From CAISIP01 sp031396205 (GTDB taxonomy: Bacteria > Pseudomonadota > Gammaproteobacteria > Burkholderiales > Burkholderiaceae_C), in contig JANNKH010000089.1 of the NCBI GenBank assembly GCA_031396205.1, positions 1 through 64,000 of the forward strand: a DNA stretch of 64,000 nucleotides, given 5' to 3'. Numbering within the stretch: position 1 is the first letter of the stretch; each line of letters begins with the position of its first letter. The notes under the pieces are model-generated. The model searched no databases. It was not told the DNA's origin and worked only from the letters and a program-made list of their open reading frames with translations. A program made the position numbers and the translations under genes. Of the stretch, positions 34,369 to 42,490 are shown in pieces.

Positions 34369-34391
34369 GTGCCGCCACAAGACTGCGGCAC
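34369..34391. promoter_or_regulatory. Dyad symmetry between divergent yqiA-like gene and rodA
   Basis: GTGCCGC (34369-34375) and GCGGCAC (34385-34391) are perfect inverted arms separated by 9 bp, centred in the 56-bp divergent promoter region. GATAAT (34394-34399) would be a -10 for rodA and TATGAT on the other strand (34357-34362) for the hydrolase. It could be an operator serving both genes; no regulator is identified. Confidence 0.4.
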
Positions 34392-34406
34392 GGGATAATC
34401 TGAACG

Positions 34407-35561
34407 ATGGCTGCCGTATTTGATAAACCGTCGCTGCTGCGCCGGCTTGTGCCCCTGTTCAGCGGTTTCGATGCCGTGTTGGTGATCGCCGTGTTGGTGT
34501 TGGCCGGCGCCGGTCTGCTGACAATGTATTCATCCGGCTTCGACCATGGAACCCGGTTCGAAGACCATGGCCGCAATATGCTGATCGCCGCGGGCATCAT
34601 GTTCGTCGTGGCCCAGGTGCCGCCCCAGCGCCTGATGGCATTGGCCGTGCCGCTGTATCTGGCGGGCGTGGCTTTGCTGGTCGCAGTCGCGGTATTTGGC
34701 ATTACGCGCAAGGGCGCGACGCGCTGGCTGAACCTGGGTGTCACCATCCAACCCAGCGAAATCCTCAAGATTGCCATGCCACTGATGCTGGCCTGGTGGT
34801 TCCAAAAGCGCGAAGGTCAGTTGCGGCCATTCGACTTCGCTGTGGGAGTAATCCTGCTCGCGATCCCGGTCGGCCTGATCATGAAGCAGCCCGACCTGGG
34901 CACCTCGCTGCTGGTACTGGCAGCGGGCCTGTCGGTCATCTTTTTTGCCGGGTTGAGCTGGCGCCTGGTTCTGCCGCCGGTGCTCATTACCGTGGTTGGT
35001 ATCGGCTTGCTGGTGCTGTTCGAGTCGGACCTGTGCGCCGACGGCGTGCGCTGGTCGGTGCTGCGCGACTACCAGCAGCAGCGCATCTGTACGCTGCTGG
35101 ACCCCACCAAGGACCCGCTGGGCAAGGGTTTTCACATCATCCAGGGCATGATCGCGATCGGCTCGGGGGGCATCTGGGGCAAGGGTTTCATGCAGGGCAC
35201 CCAGACCCATCTGGAATTCATTCCCGAGCGCACGACCGACTTCATCTTCGCCGCCTTTTCCGAGGAATTCGGCCTGATCGGCAACCTGCTCTTGATCGCC
35301 GCGTTCATTTTCCTGGTGTTGCGGGCATTGAGCATCGCCCTCGAGGCGCCCACGCTGTTCTCGCGGCTGCTGGCTGGCGCACTGGCCATGATCTTCTTTT
35401 CGTACGCGTTCGTAAACATGGGCATGGTCAGCGGCATCCTGCCAGTGGTTGGCGTGCCCCTGCCCTTCATCAGTTACGGCGGTACCGCGATGGTGACGCT
35501 CGGACTGGCACTGGGCATGCTGATGTCGATCGCAAAATCCAAGCGACTGGTGCAATCATGA
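34407..35561 (+). CDS. rodA: Elongasome peptidoglycan polymerase RodA (SEDS family)
   Basis: 384 residues, about ten membrane spans. SEDS motifs IQPSEILKIAMPLMLAW, KQPDLGTSLLVLA, ERTTDFIFAAFSEEFGLIG and VPLPFISYGGTA. It polymerises glycan for side-wall growth with PBP2. Distinguished from FtsW (16.6 kb) by length and the short N-terminus. Not adjacent to mreBCD/mrdA here. The stop overlaps a repeat-borne ATG (ATGA 35558-35561). Confidence 0.93.
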   Translation: MAAVFDKPSLLRRLVPLFSGFDAVLVIAVLVLAGAGLLTMYSSGFDHGTRFEDHGRNMLIAAGIMFVVAQVPPQRLMALAVPLYLAGVALLVAVAVFGITRKGATRWLNLGVTIQPSEILKIAMPLMLAWWFQKREGQLRPFDFAVGVILLAIPVGLIMKQPDLGTSLLVLAAGLSVIFFAGLSWRLVLPPVLITVVGIGLLVLFESDLCADGVRWSVLRDYQQQRICTLLDPTKDPLGKGFHIIQGMIAIGSGGIWGKGFMQGTQTHLEFIPERTTDFIFAAFSEEFGLIGNLLLIAAFIFLVLRALSIALEAPTLFSRLLAGALAMIFFSYAFVNMGMVSGILPVVGVPLPFISYGGTAMVTLGLALGMLMSIAKSKRLVQS

Positions 35562-35739
35562 GCCGCCGGGCCGCTCCCAAGGCGAAATCCGTAGCGCGCA
35601 GCGCGAAGGACTCCGAATGAGCCGCCGGGACGCTCCCAAGGCGAAATCCGCAGCGCGTAGCGCGAAGGATAGGCCCGTGACCCCTTTGGCGTCCCGTTTC
35701 GGACTCGCCACGCTGCGCATCACGGGAGCACGGTCGTGA
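35558..35739 (+). repeat. Two repeat units after rodA, chained by ATGA/ATGA/GTGA overlaps
   Basis: Unit 1 (ATG 35558) encodes a 20-residue frame (starts MSRRAAPKAKSVARSAK) stopping at 35618-35620. Unit 2 starts at ATG 35617, 59 bp on, and encodes a 40-residue frame (starts MSRRDAPKAKSAARSAK) stopping at 35737-35739, which overlaps the GTG start of the dehydrogenase at 35736. The two units are about 90% identical over the first 50 bp, with CGGGCCGCTCCCAAGGCG and CGCGCAGCGCGAAGGA. The 3' part of unit 2 (about 35672-35735) is unique sequence. A chain of overlapping mini-ORFs links rodA to the next gene. Confidence 0.88.
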
Positions 35740-36626
35740 CCGACACCTACCCGGTGGCCATCATCGGGGTTGGCAACATGGGCTCTGCGATGGCGGCCAA
35801 CCTGTTGTCGCATGGCTGGCCGGTCCATGTGTGCGACCGCCTGCCCGAACGCGCTCGAGCGCTGGCATCGCTGGGCGCTACTGCCCATGCAGCGCCTGCC
35901 GATGCCGCGCGGCCTGCCCGCCTGACCATTGTCTGCGTCGTCGATGCGCCGCAATCCCGGGATGTACTGTTTGGCCAGGGCGCGGTGGCCGAGGCGATGC
36001 ACCTGGGCCACAGCGTCATGCTGTGCCCGACGCAGGCACCCGAAGATGTCGAATCGCTCGCCCTGCAACTGCGCCCGTTCGGCCTGCATTGCATTGATGC
36101 ACCCATGTCAGGCGGCCCGGCCCGCGCCCGCGATGGCAGCATGAGCCTGATGGTGGCCTGCCCGGCGACGGTGTTCGAGCGCCACCGCGGCCTGATCGAA
36201 ACGCTGTCGTCCAACGTGTTTCGCATCGGCGAGCGCATCGGCGATGGCACGCGCACCAAGCTGGTCAATAACCTGGCTGCGGCCATCAACCTGGTCGGCG
36301 CGGCGGAGGGTCTGGCACTGGCGGGGCGCATGGGCCTGGACATCACAGCGACCCTGGACGTCATCGAGCGCTCCAGCGGACAGAGCTGGATCGGATCGGA
36401 CCGCATGCGCCGGGCGATCGCCGGCGACCTGGCGCCCCGGGCCCACATGACGCTGCTGGAGAAGGACACCCGGCTTGCGGTCCAGGCTGCCCAGCAGGCT
36501 GGCTTCCAGGGGCCGCTGGGTTCGGCGGCGCGCGATGTGTTTGCCCAGGCCAGTGCTGCCGGCCTGGCCGACCAGGACGATGCGGCGCTGCTGCAATGGC
36601 TCGCGCGTGACCCACCGCTGGCCTGA
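35736..36626 (+). CDS. NAD(P)-dependent beta-hydroxyacid dehydrogenase family protein
   Basis: 296 residues. N-terminal dinucleotide-binding GVGNMGSAMAANL, substrate motif DAPMSGGPARARDGSMSLMV and catalytic Lys in TKLVNNL. Same fold as 3-hydroxyisobutyrate, tartronate-semialdehyde and L-threonate dehydrogenases; the substrate cannot be told. GTG 35736 overlaps the repeat-encoded frame (GTGA), the only reasonable start. Confidence 0.87.
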   Translation: MTDTYPVAIIGVGNMGSAMAANLLSHGWPVHVCDRLPERARALASLGATAHAAPADAARPARLTIVCVVDAPQSRDVLFGQGAVAEAMHLGHSVMLCPTQAPEDVESLALQLRPFGLHCIDAPMSGGPARARDGSMSLMVACPATVFERHRGLIETLSSNVFRIGERIGDGTRTKLVNNLAAAINLVGAAEGLALAGRMGLDITATLDVIERSSGQSWIGSDRMRRAIAGDLAPRAHMTLLEKDTRLAVQAAQQAGFQGPLGSAARDVFAQASAAGLADQDDAALLQWLARDPPLA

Positions 36627-36704
36627 GCGAGCGACCACCGTCGCCATGCCGGGCGCCAATAGCTGCAAATGCAACAGGACATCGGGCGGCGCCTAAAATA
36701 CACC

Positions 36705-38165
36705 ATGATCTCTCGCGAACCCACCATTGAACGCCTGGCGATTGCCAAGTCCCTGCTACTCACGCCCTTTGGCCTGGACGAATCCCATTTGAGCCGGGCG
36801 CTGGCCGAAATCCGGGCTCACCGGGTCGACGATGCGGATCTGTATTTTCAGTACACCCGCAGCGAAGGCTGGGGCCTGGAAGAGGGCATCGTCAAGTCGG
36901 GCTCGTTCAGCATCGACCAGGGGGTCGGTGTACGCGCCGTCAGCGGCGAAAAGACCGCGTTCGCATACTCCGACGACATCTCGTATGCGTCCTTGCTCGA
37001 TGCGGCGCGTACGGTACGGTCCATCTCGTCCGCTGCGCGCAGCGGCCGCACCAAGGTCACGCCGCGCACGATTGCCGGCTCCCGCTCCCTGTACCCCGAC
37101 CTGGACCCGATCGCAACGATGAACAGCGTGGCCAAGGTCGAACTTCTGGGCAAGGTCGAGCAGCGTGCCCGTGCCAAGGACCCGCGTGTCGCGCAGGTGA
37201 TGGCCGGCCTGGCCAGCGAATACGACGTGGTGCTGGTGGCCAGGGCGGACGGCACGCTGGCCGCCGATGTGCGGCCACTGGTGCGACTGAGCGTGACGGT
37301 CATCGCCGAGCAGAAGGGCCGCCGCGAGGTGGGTAGTGCCGGCGGCGGCGGACGGTTCTCACTGGCCTATTTCGACGACGCGATGATCGACAAATATGTC
37401 GACGAGGCCGTTGCCGCGGCATTGACCAACCTCGAATCGCGACCGGCACCGGCCGGCGAGATGACGGTTGTCCTGGGCCCGGGCTGGCCCGGCATCTTGT
37501 TGCACGAGGCGATCGGGCATGGGCTTGAAGGCGACTTCAACCGCAAGGGCTCCAGCGCATTCAGCGGCCGTATCGGACAACGGGTCGCAGCCAAGGGCGT
37601 GACCGTGCTCGACGACGGCACGATTGCCGACCGGCGCGGTTCACTCAATGTGGACGACGAGGGCAATGCCACCCAGCGCAATGTACTGATCGAAGACGGC
37701 GTGCTCAAAGCCTATATCCAGGATGCAATGAACGCGCGCCTGATGGGTGTGCCGGCCACCGGCAACGGGCGGCGCGAAAGCTACGCCCACGTGCCCATGC
37801 CGCGCATGACCAATACCTACATGCTGGCGGGTGACAAGGCGCCGCAGGAAATCGTCGCCAGCATCGAGCGCGGCCTGTACGCGACCAACTTCGGTGGTGG
37901 CCAGGTCGACATCACCTCGGGCAAGTTCGTGTTCTCGGCCAGCCAGGCCTACTGGGTGGAAAAAGGCAAGATCCAATACCCCGTCAAAGGGGCCACCATC
38001 GTCGGCAACGGGCCCGATGCCCTGACCCGCGTGACGATGATCGGCAATGACCTGGCGCTCGACAGTGGCGTGGGTACCTGCGGCAAGGAAGGCCAGAGCG
38101 TGCCGGTCGGTGTGGGGCAGCCGACGCTGCGCATCGACGGGCTGACGGTGGGCGGCACCGCCTGA
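36705..38165 (+). CDS. tldD: Metalloprotease TldD
   Basis: 486 residues, close to E. coli TldD (481). The zinc motif HEAIGHGLEGD and downstream C-terminal PmbA/TldD domain (YGTN-like YATNFGGGQVDITSG) are conserved. TldD works with TldE/PmbA to degrade unfolded peptides and mature some RiPPs. The partner is not in the window. ATG 36705 follows TAAAAT (36694-36699) by only 5 nt and has no Shine-Dalgarno, so a leaderless mRNA is likely. Confidence 0.94.
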   Translation: MISREPTIERLAIAKSLLLTPFGLDESHLSRALAEIRAHRVDDADLYFQYTRSEGWGLEEGIVKSGSFSIDQGVGVRAVSGEKTAFAYSDDISYASLLDAARTVRSISSAARSGRTKVTPRTIAGSRSLYPDLDPIATMNSVAKVELLGKVEQRARAKDPRVAQVMAGLASEYDVVLVARADGTLAADVRPLVRLSVTVIAEQKGRREVGSAGGGGRFSLAYFDDAMIDKYVDEAVAAALTNLESRPAPAGEMTVVLGPGWPGILLHEAIGHGLEGDFNRKGSSAFSGRIGQRVAAKGVTVLDDGTIADRRGSLNVDDEGNATQRNVLIEDGVLKAYIQDAMNARLMGVPATGNGRRESYAHVPMPRMTNTYMLAGDKAPQEIVASIERGLYATNFGGGQVDITSGKFVFSASQAYWVEKGKIQYPVKGATIVGNGPDALTRVTMIGNDLALDSGVGTCGKEGQSVPVGVGQPTLRIDGLTVGGTA

Positions 38166-38208
38166 TAGCGTGGCCGGAGCGCGTTTTATTCATGCTACGA
38201 TCCTGGCC

Positions 38209-38277
38209 ATGCTGACCGCACGATTTTTCTTCGGCTATTTCTGGTTTTCTGACGCCGCCGGCGAAAGAGAGAGATAG
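38209..38277 (+). CDS. Phe-rich attenuator leader peptide upstream of aroG
   Basis: 22-codon frame whose middle reads FFFGYFWF (codons 6-13): five Phe, one Tyr and one Trp in eight codons, an extreme concentration typical of amino-acid attenuator leaders such as PheL. It ends at TAG 38275-38277. TACGAT at 38196-38201 could be the -10, placing transcription start at or near the ATG. No good ribosome-binding site is visible, consistent with a leaderless message. Confidence 0.7.
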   Translation: MLTARFFFGYFWFSDAAGERER

Positions 38278-38344
38278 TCGTGTCAACCTGCTGATACCTC
38301 CACCTCCTCAAGACCGCCGGCACCCCCGGCGGTTTTGGATTTTG
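38257..38344 (+). terminator. Transcription attenuator (antiterminator and terminator) of aroG
   Basis: Terminator: ACCGCCGG (38313-38320) pairs with CCGGCGGT (38326-38333), extended by A-U pairs to 38310/38336, followed by a T-rich TTTTGGATTTT. Antiterminator: GCCGGCG at 38257-38263, just after the Phe codons of the leader, is fully complementary to CGCCGGC at 38315-38321, the left arm of the terminator. A ribosome stalled on Phe codons would leave 38257-38263 free to block the terminator; one reaching the stop codon would cover it. Confidence 0.72.
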
Positions 38345-38375
38345 GGCTCCATTCTTTGCAACAGGACTTCACACC

Positions 38376-39536
38376 ATGACGCAGCAGACCTCCGATTGGC
38401 AATCCGGTGCCGCCGACCAGCACATCGGGCCCGACCGCCGTCGCGATTCCAACAGCGACCGCACGAGCCAGACCGACGACGAACGCATCAAGGCCATCAC
38501 CGTGTTGCCCCCTCCTGATCATCTGATCCGCTTCTTCCCGATTGCCGGCACGCCTGTCGAAAAGCTCATTTTCTCGACCCGTCGCGGTATCCAGAACATC
38601 ATGGCCGGATCGGATGACCGGATGCTGGTGGTCATTGGCCCATGCTCGATCCACGACCCGGTGGCGGCTCTGGAATACGCCCGAAAGCTGGTGGTGCAGC
38701 GCGAGAAATACAAGGACACGCTGGAGATCGTGATGCGGGTGTATTTCGAGAAGCCGCGCACCACCGTGGGCTGGAAAGGCTTGATCAACGACCCGTACCT
38801 GGACGAAACGTTTCGCATCGATGAGGGCCTGCGCATCGCGCGCCAGTTGCTGATCGAGATCAACCGCCTGGGCTTGCCGGCCGGCAGCGAGTTCCTGGAC
38901 GTGATCTCGCCGCAGTACCTGGGCGACCTGATCTCATGGGGCGCCATCGGCGCGCGCACCACCGAAAGCCAGGTGCACCGCGAACTGGCCTCCGGCCTGT
39001 CGGCACCGATCGGCTTCAAGAACGGCACTGACGGCAACATCAGGATCGCCACCGACGCGATCCAGGCCGCAGCCGGCGCTCACCATTTCCTGTCCGTGCA
39101 CAAGAATGGCCAAGTCGCCATCGTGCAGACCAACGGCAACCAGAACTGCCATGTGATCCTGCGCGGCGGCAAGGCGCCGAACTATGACGCCGACAGTGTC
39201 GCCAAGGCCTGCAAGGAGCTGGCGACGGCGCAACTGCCCGGCACCCTCATGGTCGACTGCAGCCACGCCAACAGCAGCAAGCAGCATGAAAAGCAGCTGG
39301 ACGTTGCGCGCAGCGTCGCGTCGCAGGTCGCAGGCGGTTCGGCCAGCGTATTTGGCCTGATGGTCGAGAGCCACCTGAAGGCCGGCGCACAGAAGTTCAC
39401 CCCTGGCAAGGACGACGCCGGCAAACTCGACTACGGCAAGAGCATCACCGACGCCTGCCTGGGTTGGGACCACTCGCTGGAATTGCTCGACGTCGTTTCC
39501 CAGTCGGTCACCGCCCGCCGCAAGCGGGCGCGCTGA
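38376..39536 (+). CDS. aroG: 3-deoxy-7-phosphoheptulonate synthase (DAHP synthase, class I)
   Basis: 386-residue enzyme condensing PEP and erythrose-4-phosphate, first step to Phe, Tyr and Trp. VIGPCSIHDP, KPRTTVGWKGLINDP, GARTTESQVHRELASG, and C-terminal DCSHANSSKQ are AroG/AroF/AroH motifs. The first ~35 residues are a charged extension. The upstream Phe-rich leader suggests control by charged tRNA-Phe. The gene ends 20 bp from the convergent mpl stop. Confidence 0.94.
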   Translation: MTQQTSDWQSGAADQHIGPDRRRDSNSDRTSQTDDERIKAITVLPPPDHLIRFFPIAGTPVEKLIFSTRRGIQNIMAGSDDRMLVVIGPCSIHDPVAALEYARKLVVQREKYKDTLEIVMRVYFEKPRTTVGWKGLINDPYLDETFRIDEGLRIARQLLIEINRLGLPAGSEFLDVISPQYLGDLISWGAIGARTTESQVHRELASGLSAPIGFKNGTDGNIRIATDAIQAAAGAHHFLSVHKNGQVAIVQTNGNQNCHVILRGGKAPNYDADSVAKACKELATAQLPGTLMVDCSHANSSKQHEKQLDVARSVASQVAGGSASVFGLMVESHLKAGAQKFTPGKDDAGKLDYGKSITDACLGWDHSLELLDVVSQSVTARRKRAR

Positions 39537-39550
39537 CCGCTCCCGCTTGC
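39520..39550. terminator. Hairpin spanning the aroG stop codon
   Basis: GCAAGCGGG (39520-39528) and CCCGCTTGC (39542-39550) form a perfect 9-bp stem with a 13-nt loop that contains the aroG stop codon (39534-39536). It sits at the convergent aroG/mpl junction. No U-tract follows on either strand, so it is more likely a 3' end stabiliser or a Rho-related structure than an intrinsic terminator. Confidence 0.4.
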
Positions 39551-39556
39551 GCTGGC

Positions 39557-41041
39557 TCAGGCAACAGCGACGTTTGCACCGTGACCCGCCGGGGCATGCG
39601 CCTGCAACCGGGTCAGTAGCGTGTGGTGAATATCGCCGAAACCGCCATTGCTCATACACAGGATCTGATCACCTGGCCGGACCGACGCCAGAACCTGGCT
39701 GATCAGGGTCTCGATGTTGTCGGCGACCAGGGCCTTGTCGCCCAACGGCGCCAGCGCCTCGCGGGCATTCCATCCAAGGCCGCCGGCGTGGCAGAACGAC
39801 AGGTCAGCCGCCGCCAGCGCCCAGGGCAACTGGGCTTTCATCGCACCCAATTTCATGGTGTTGGTCCGCGGCTCGAACACGGCCAGGATCCGTACCGCTG
39901 GCCCGACCTTGCGGCGCAACCCCTCCAGCGTCGTATGCATGGCCGTCGGATGATGCGCGAAATCGTCGTACAGCGCGATGGGCCTTGCGCCGGGAGGCGA
40001 TCCGTCCAGCAGCACATTGCCGCGCAATTCCATGCGCCGGCGCACGTTCTGGAAATCGGCCAAAGCCTGCGCCGCGACGGCAGGGGCGACGCCCACATGC
40101 TCGGCCGCGGCGATCGCGGCCAGTGCGTTGAGCTGGTTGTGCATGCCGGTCAACGACCAGGCCACTGAGGCCACCGGCTCGCCACGGCACAGCACCTGGA
40201 ACCGGTCTGGTTCGCCGCGCGCGGTGTAGTCACTGACCGTGGCGCCAAAACTGCGCTGCTCACTCCAGCAGCCGGCTGCCATCACCCGCACCAGGCTTTC
40301 CTCCAAGCCGTTGACGATGATGCGGCCACTGCCATGTGCTCCCATGCCCGGCACGATGCGCACCAGATGGCGAAACTGCCGCTCGATTGCGGCGAGGTCG
40401 TCAAAAATGTCCGCATGGTCGAACTCCAGGTTGTTCAGGATCGCGGTACGGGGGCGGTAATGGACGAACTTGCTGCGCTTGTCGAAGAAGGCGGTGTCGT
40501 ATTCGTCGGCCTCGATGACAAACAAGGGCTTGCGCGCAGCGCCACCGGCCACGGCAGGTGGCGTTCCACCCAGCCGCGCCGAGACGGAGAAATTCATCGG
40601 CACGCCGCCGATCAAAAACCCCGGCTGCAAGCCGGCGCACTCCAGTATCCAGGCGAGCATCGCGGTGGTCGTGGTCTTGCCGTGGGTTCCTGCCACGGCC
40701 AGCACATGGCGCCCGGCAAGCACATGCTCCGCCAGCCATTGCGGGCCACTGGTGTAGGGTGCGCCCGCGTCAAGAATGGCTTCCATCAGCGGATAACGCG
40801 GCGAGCCATCGGCCAGGATCGCCCGGCTAACCACGTTGCCGACAACGAACATATCGGGCCGCAATGCGAGCTGGTCGGCGCCGTATCCGTCCACCAGGTC
40901 GATGCCCAATCCACGCAACTGCTCGCTCATCGGTGGATACACGCCGCTGTCGCAACCGGTGACGGTATGACCCAATTCGCGCGCCAGTGCTGCCAGACCT
41001 CCCATGAAGGTGCCGCAGATGCCCAGTATGTGGATGTACAT
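39557..41041 (-). CDS. mpl: UDP-MurNAc:L-alanyl-gamma-D-glutamyl-meso-diaminopimelate ligase Mpl
   Basis: 494-residue Mur-ligase family enzyme that re-attaches recycled murein tripeptide to UDP-MurNAc. N-terminal YIHILGICGTFMGGLAALAR (the ICGTFMGG form separates Mpl from MurC), P-loop GTHGKTTTTAML, and C-terminal YDDFAHHPTAMHTTLEGLR. TAAAAT lies 6 nt upstream of the ATG, a likely leaderless promoter. Confidence 0.94.
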   Translation of the reverse strand: MYIHILGICGTFMGGLAALARELGHTVTGCDSGVYPPMSEQLRGLGIDLVDGYGADQLALRPDMFVVGNVVSRAILADGSPRYPLMEAILDAGAPYTSGPQWLAEHVLAGRHVLAVAGTHGKTTTTAMLAWILECAGLQPGFLIGGVPMNFSVSARLGGTPPAVAGGAARKPLFVIEADEYDTAFFDKRSKFVHYRPRTAILNNLEFDHADIFDDLAAIERQFRHLVRIVPGMGAHGSGRIIVNGLEESLVRVMAAGCWSEQRSFGATVSDYTARGEPDRFQVLCRGEPVASVAWSLTGMHNQLNALAAIAAAEHVGVAPAVAAQALADFQNVRRRMELRGNVLLDGSPPGARPIALYDDFAHHPTAMHTTLEGLRRKVGPAVRILAVFEPRTNTMKLGAMKAQLPWALAAADLSFCHAGGLGWNAREALAPLGDKALVADNIETLISQVLASVRPGDQILCMSNGGFGDIHHTLLTRLQAHAPAGHGANVAVA

Positions 41042-41136
41042 CGTGCAATTTTAGGACACCGCCATGGCCGCTCCCGTCGGCGACACGCGCTCGCCAAGCA
41101 CGGCGCACGATCGCCGAATGCATGCACAATTGCCCG

Positions 41137-41742
41137 ATGGAACAAGGCGCCGATGGCTGGAAAGCCGAAATCGCCGCAGCCGCGGCCCGGCTGGTCGTGG
41201 AAGACGGGATGGAATACGGTCCCGCCAAGCGCCAGGCCGCCCGGATACTGGGCCTGCCGGCACGCACCCCCCTGCCTGGCAACGCCGATGTCGAAGACGC
41301 GGTGTTCGAGTACATCGCGCTGTTTTGCGCTGACACCCAGCCACTCGAACTGGCTGCCTTGCGCGAACTGGCGCTACGCTGGATGGAGCGTATGGCGCCG
41401 TTCCGGCCGCATCTGACGTCGTCGGTCTGGCGTGGCAGTGCGACGCGCCACTCCGACATCGTGATCGAGCTTTTCTGCGATGACTCCAAGTCGGCAGAGA
41501 TCGCGCTGATCGACGCCCGGATCACCTATGCGCCGCGTACCGTCAACGGCATGCGAGGCGCGCCGGTGGACACGCTGAGTGTCACGGACCTCTGCGATGG
41601 CCTGAACGAGATCGTCAATATCCATCTGCTCGTATATGACCTTGACGACCTGCGCGGCGCATTGCGCCATGATGCAAAAGACCGCGCGCCCAGGGGAAAC
41701 CTCGCCGCCCTGCGAGAATTGATGGGCAAGCAAAGACCATGA
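41137..41742 (+). CDS. Conserved protein of unknown function (nucleotidyltransferase-like)
   Basis: 201 residues. N-terminal helical region (KAEIAAAAARLVVEDGMEYGPAKRQ), then an alpha/beta part. Homologues I recall in Burkholderiales sit between mpl and the TlpA-like gene and are sometimes labelled nucleotidyltransferase, but I see no convincing catalytic GS...DxD motif. ATG 41137 is preferred (CACAAT 6 nt upstream); ATG 41122 would add five residues. The stop overlaps the next gene (ATGA 41739-41742). Confidence 0.75.
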   Translation: MEQGADGWKAEIAAAAARLVVEDGMEYGPAKRQAARILGLPARTPLPGNADVEDAVFEYIALFCADTQPLELAALRELALRWMERMAPFRPHLTSSVWRGSATRHSDIVIELFCDDSKSAEIALIDARITYAPRTVNGMRGAPVDTLSVTDLCDGLNEIVNIHLLVYDLDDLRGALRHDAKDRAPRGNLAALRELMGKQRP

Positions 41743-42320
41743 ACGGACTGCCCACTCCAGACCACACCCGCGACATTGGCAACCCAGCATCGTGGAGTGG
41801 GGCGCGCCGACGCTGGCTGTTCGGGGCGACGGCCGTTGCCGCGACGCTGGGGGGCGCCGGCATCGCTTGGTGGCAAGCGCGGCCCGGCAGCGCAGCGGTA
41901 CCGGCTCCAGCGTCGTTGTGGAGCATGGTTTTTCCGACACCCGACGGGGATTCGCTGCCCCTGCAAACCTTCGCAGGCAAACCGTTGCTGCTCAATTTCT
42001 GGGCCACCTGGTGCCCGCCGTGCGTCGAGGAAATGCCGCTATTGGATCGCTTCTACGATGAAAACAAGACAAACGGATGGCAAGTCCTTGGAATCGCGGT
42101 CGACAACGGAGCCGCCGTGAAACGCTTCCTGCAACAGACACCGGTGCGATTTCCAATTGCGCTGGCCGGCATGTCCGGCGTCGAACTCAGCCGTTCACTT
42201 GGCAACCTGGGCGGCGGATTGCCCTTCACCGTGGTGTTGAACAGTGCCGGTCTCATAGCCCAACGTAAAATGGGCCGGGTCAGCCCACAAGACCTGCAGC
42301 AATGGCGGGGCCTGCGTTAG
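41739..42320 (+). CDS. TlpA-like thioredoxin-fold oxidoreductase
   Basis: 193 residues. N-terminal membrane anchor or signal (about 24-45, after ARRRW), then a TlpA/ResA domain with redox motif WCPPC in NFWATWCPPCVEEMPLLDRFY and a cis-Pro region LPFTVVLN. Periplasmic or membrane-anchored thiol-disulfide reductase, possibly for cytochrome c or other disulfide reduction. In relatives aroQ often follows; here accB does. Confidence 0.87.
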   Translation: MNGLPTPDHTRDIGNPASWSGARRRWLFGATAVAATLGGAGIAWWQARPGSAAVPAPASLWSMVFPTPDGDSLPLQTFAGKPLLLNFWATWCPPCVEEMPLLDRFYDENKTNGWQVLGIAVDNGAAVKRFLQQTPVRFPIALAGMSGVELSRSLGNLGGGLPFTVVLNSAGLIAQRKMGRVSPQDLQQWRGLR

Positions 42321-42341
42321 CGCTGGCGACCATCGCCAGCG
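42321..42341 (+). terminator. Strong GC hairpin directly after the TlpA-like gene
   Basis: CGCTGGCGA-CCA-TCGCCAGCG, a 9-bp perfect stem beginning at the base after the TAG stop. No U-tract follows, so intrinsic termination is uncertain. The rest of the gap to 42490 is AT-richer and probably carries the accBC promoter: TTGAAC (42415-42420) and an inverted GTTCAA (42437-42442) frame it. Confidence 0.45.
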
Positions 42342-42490
42342 GGGCCTGCACTGGGTGAACAACGCCAGCCGCCTCGCAAGCACCAACCTGAAGATAGGAG
42401 CTTGATCGCTAAATTTGAACGAAGATAACCGCTTTTGTTCAATATTTGAGGTAAATTTGCGGACCACAATTATCAGTCGTTGGAGACACC

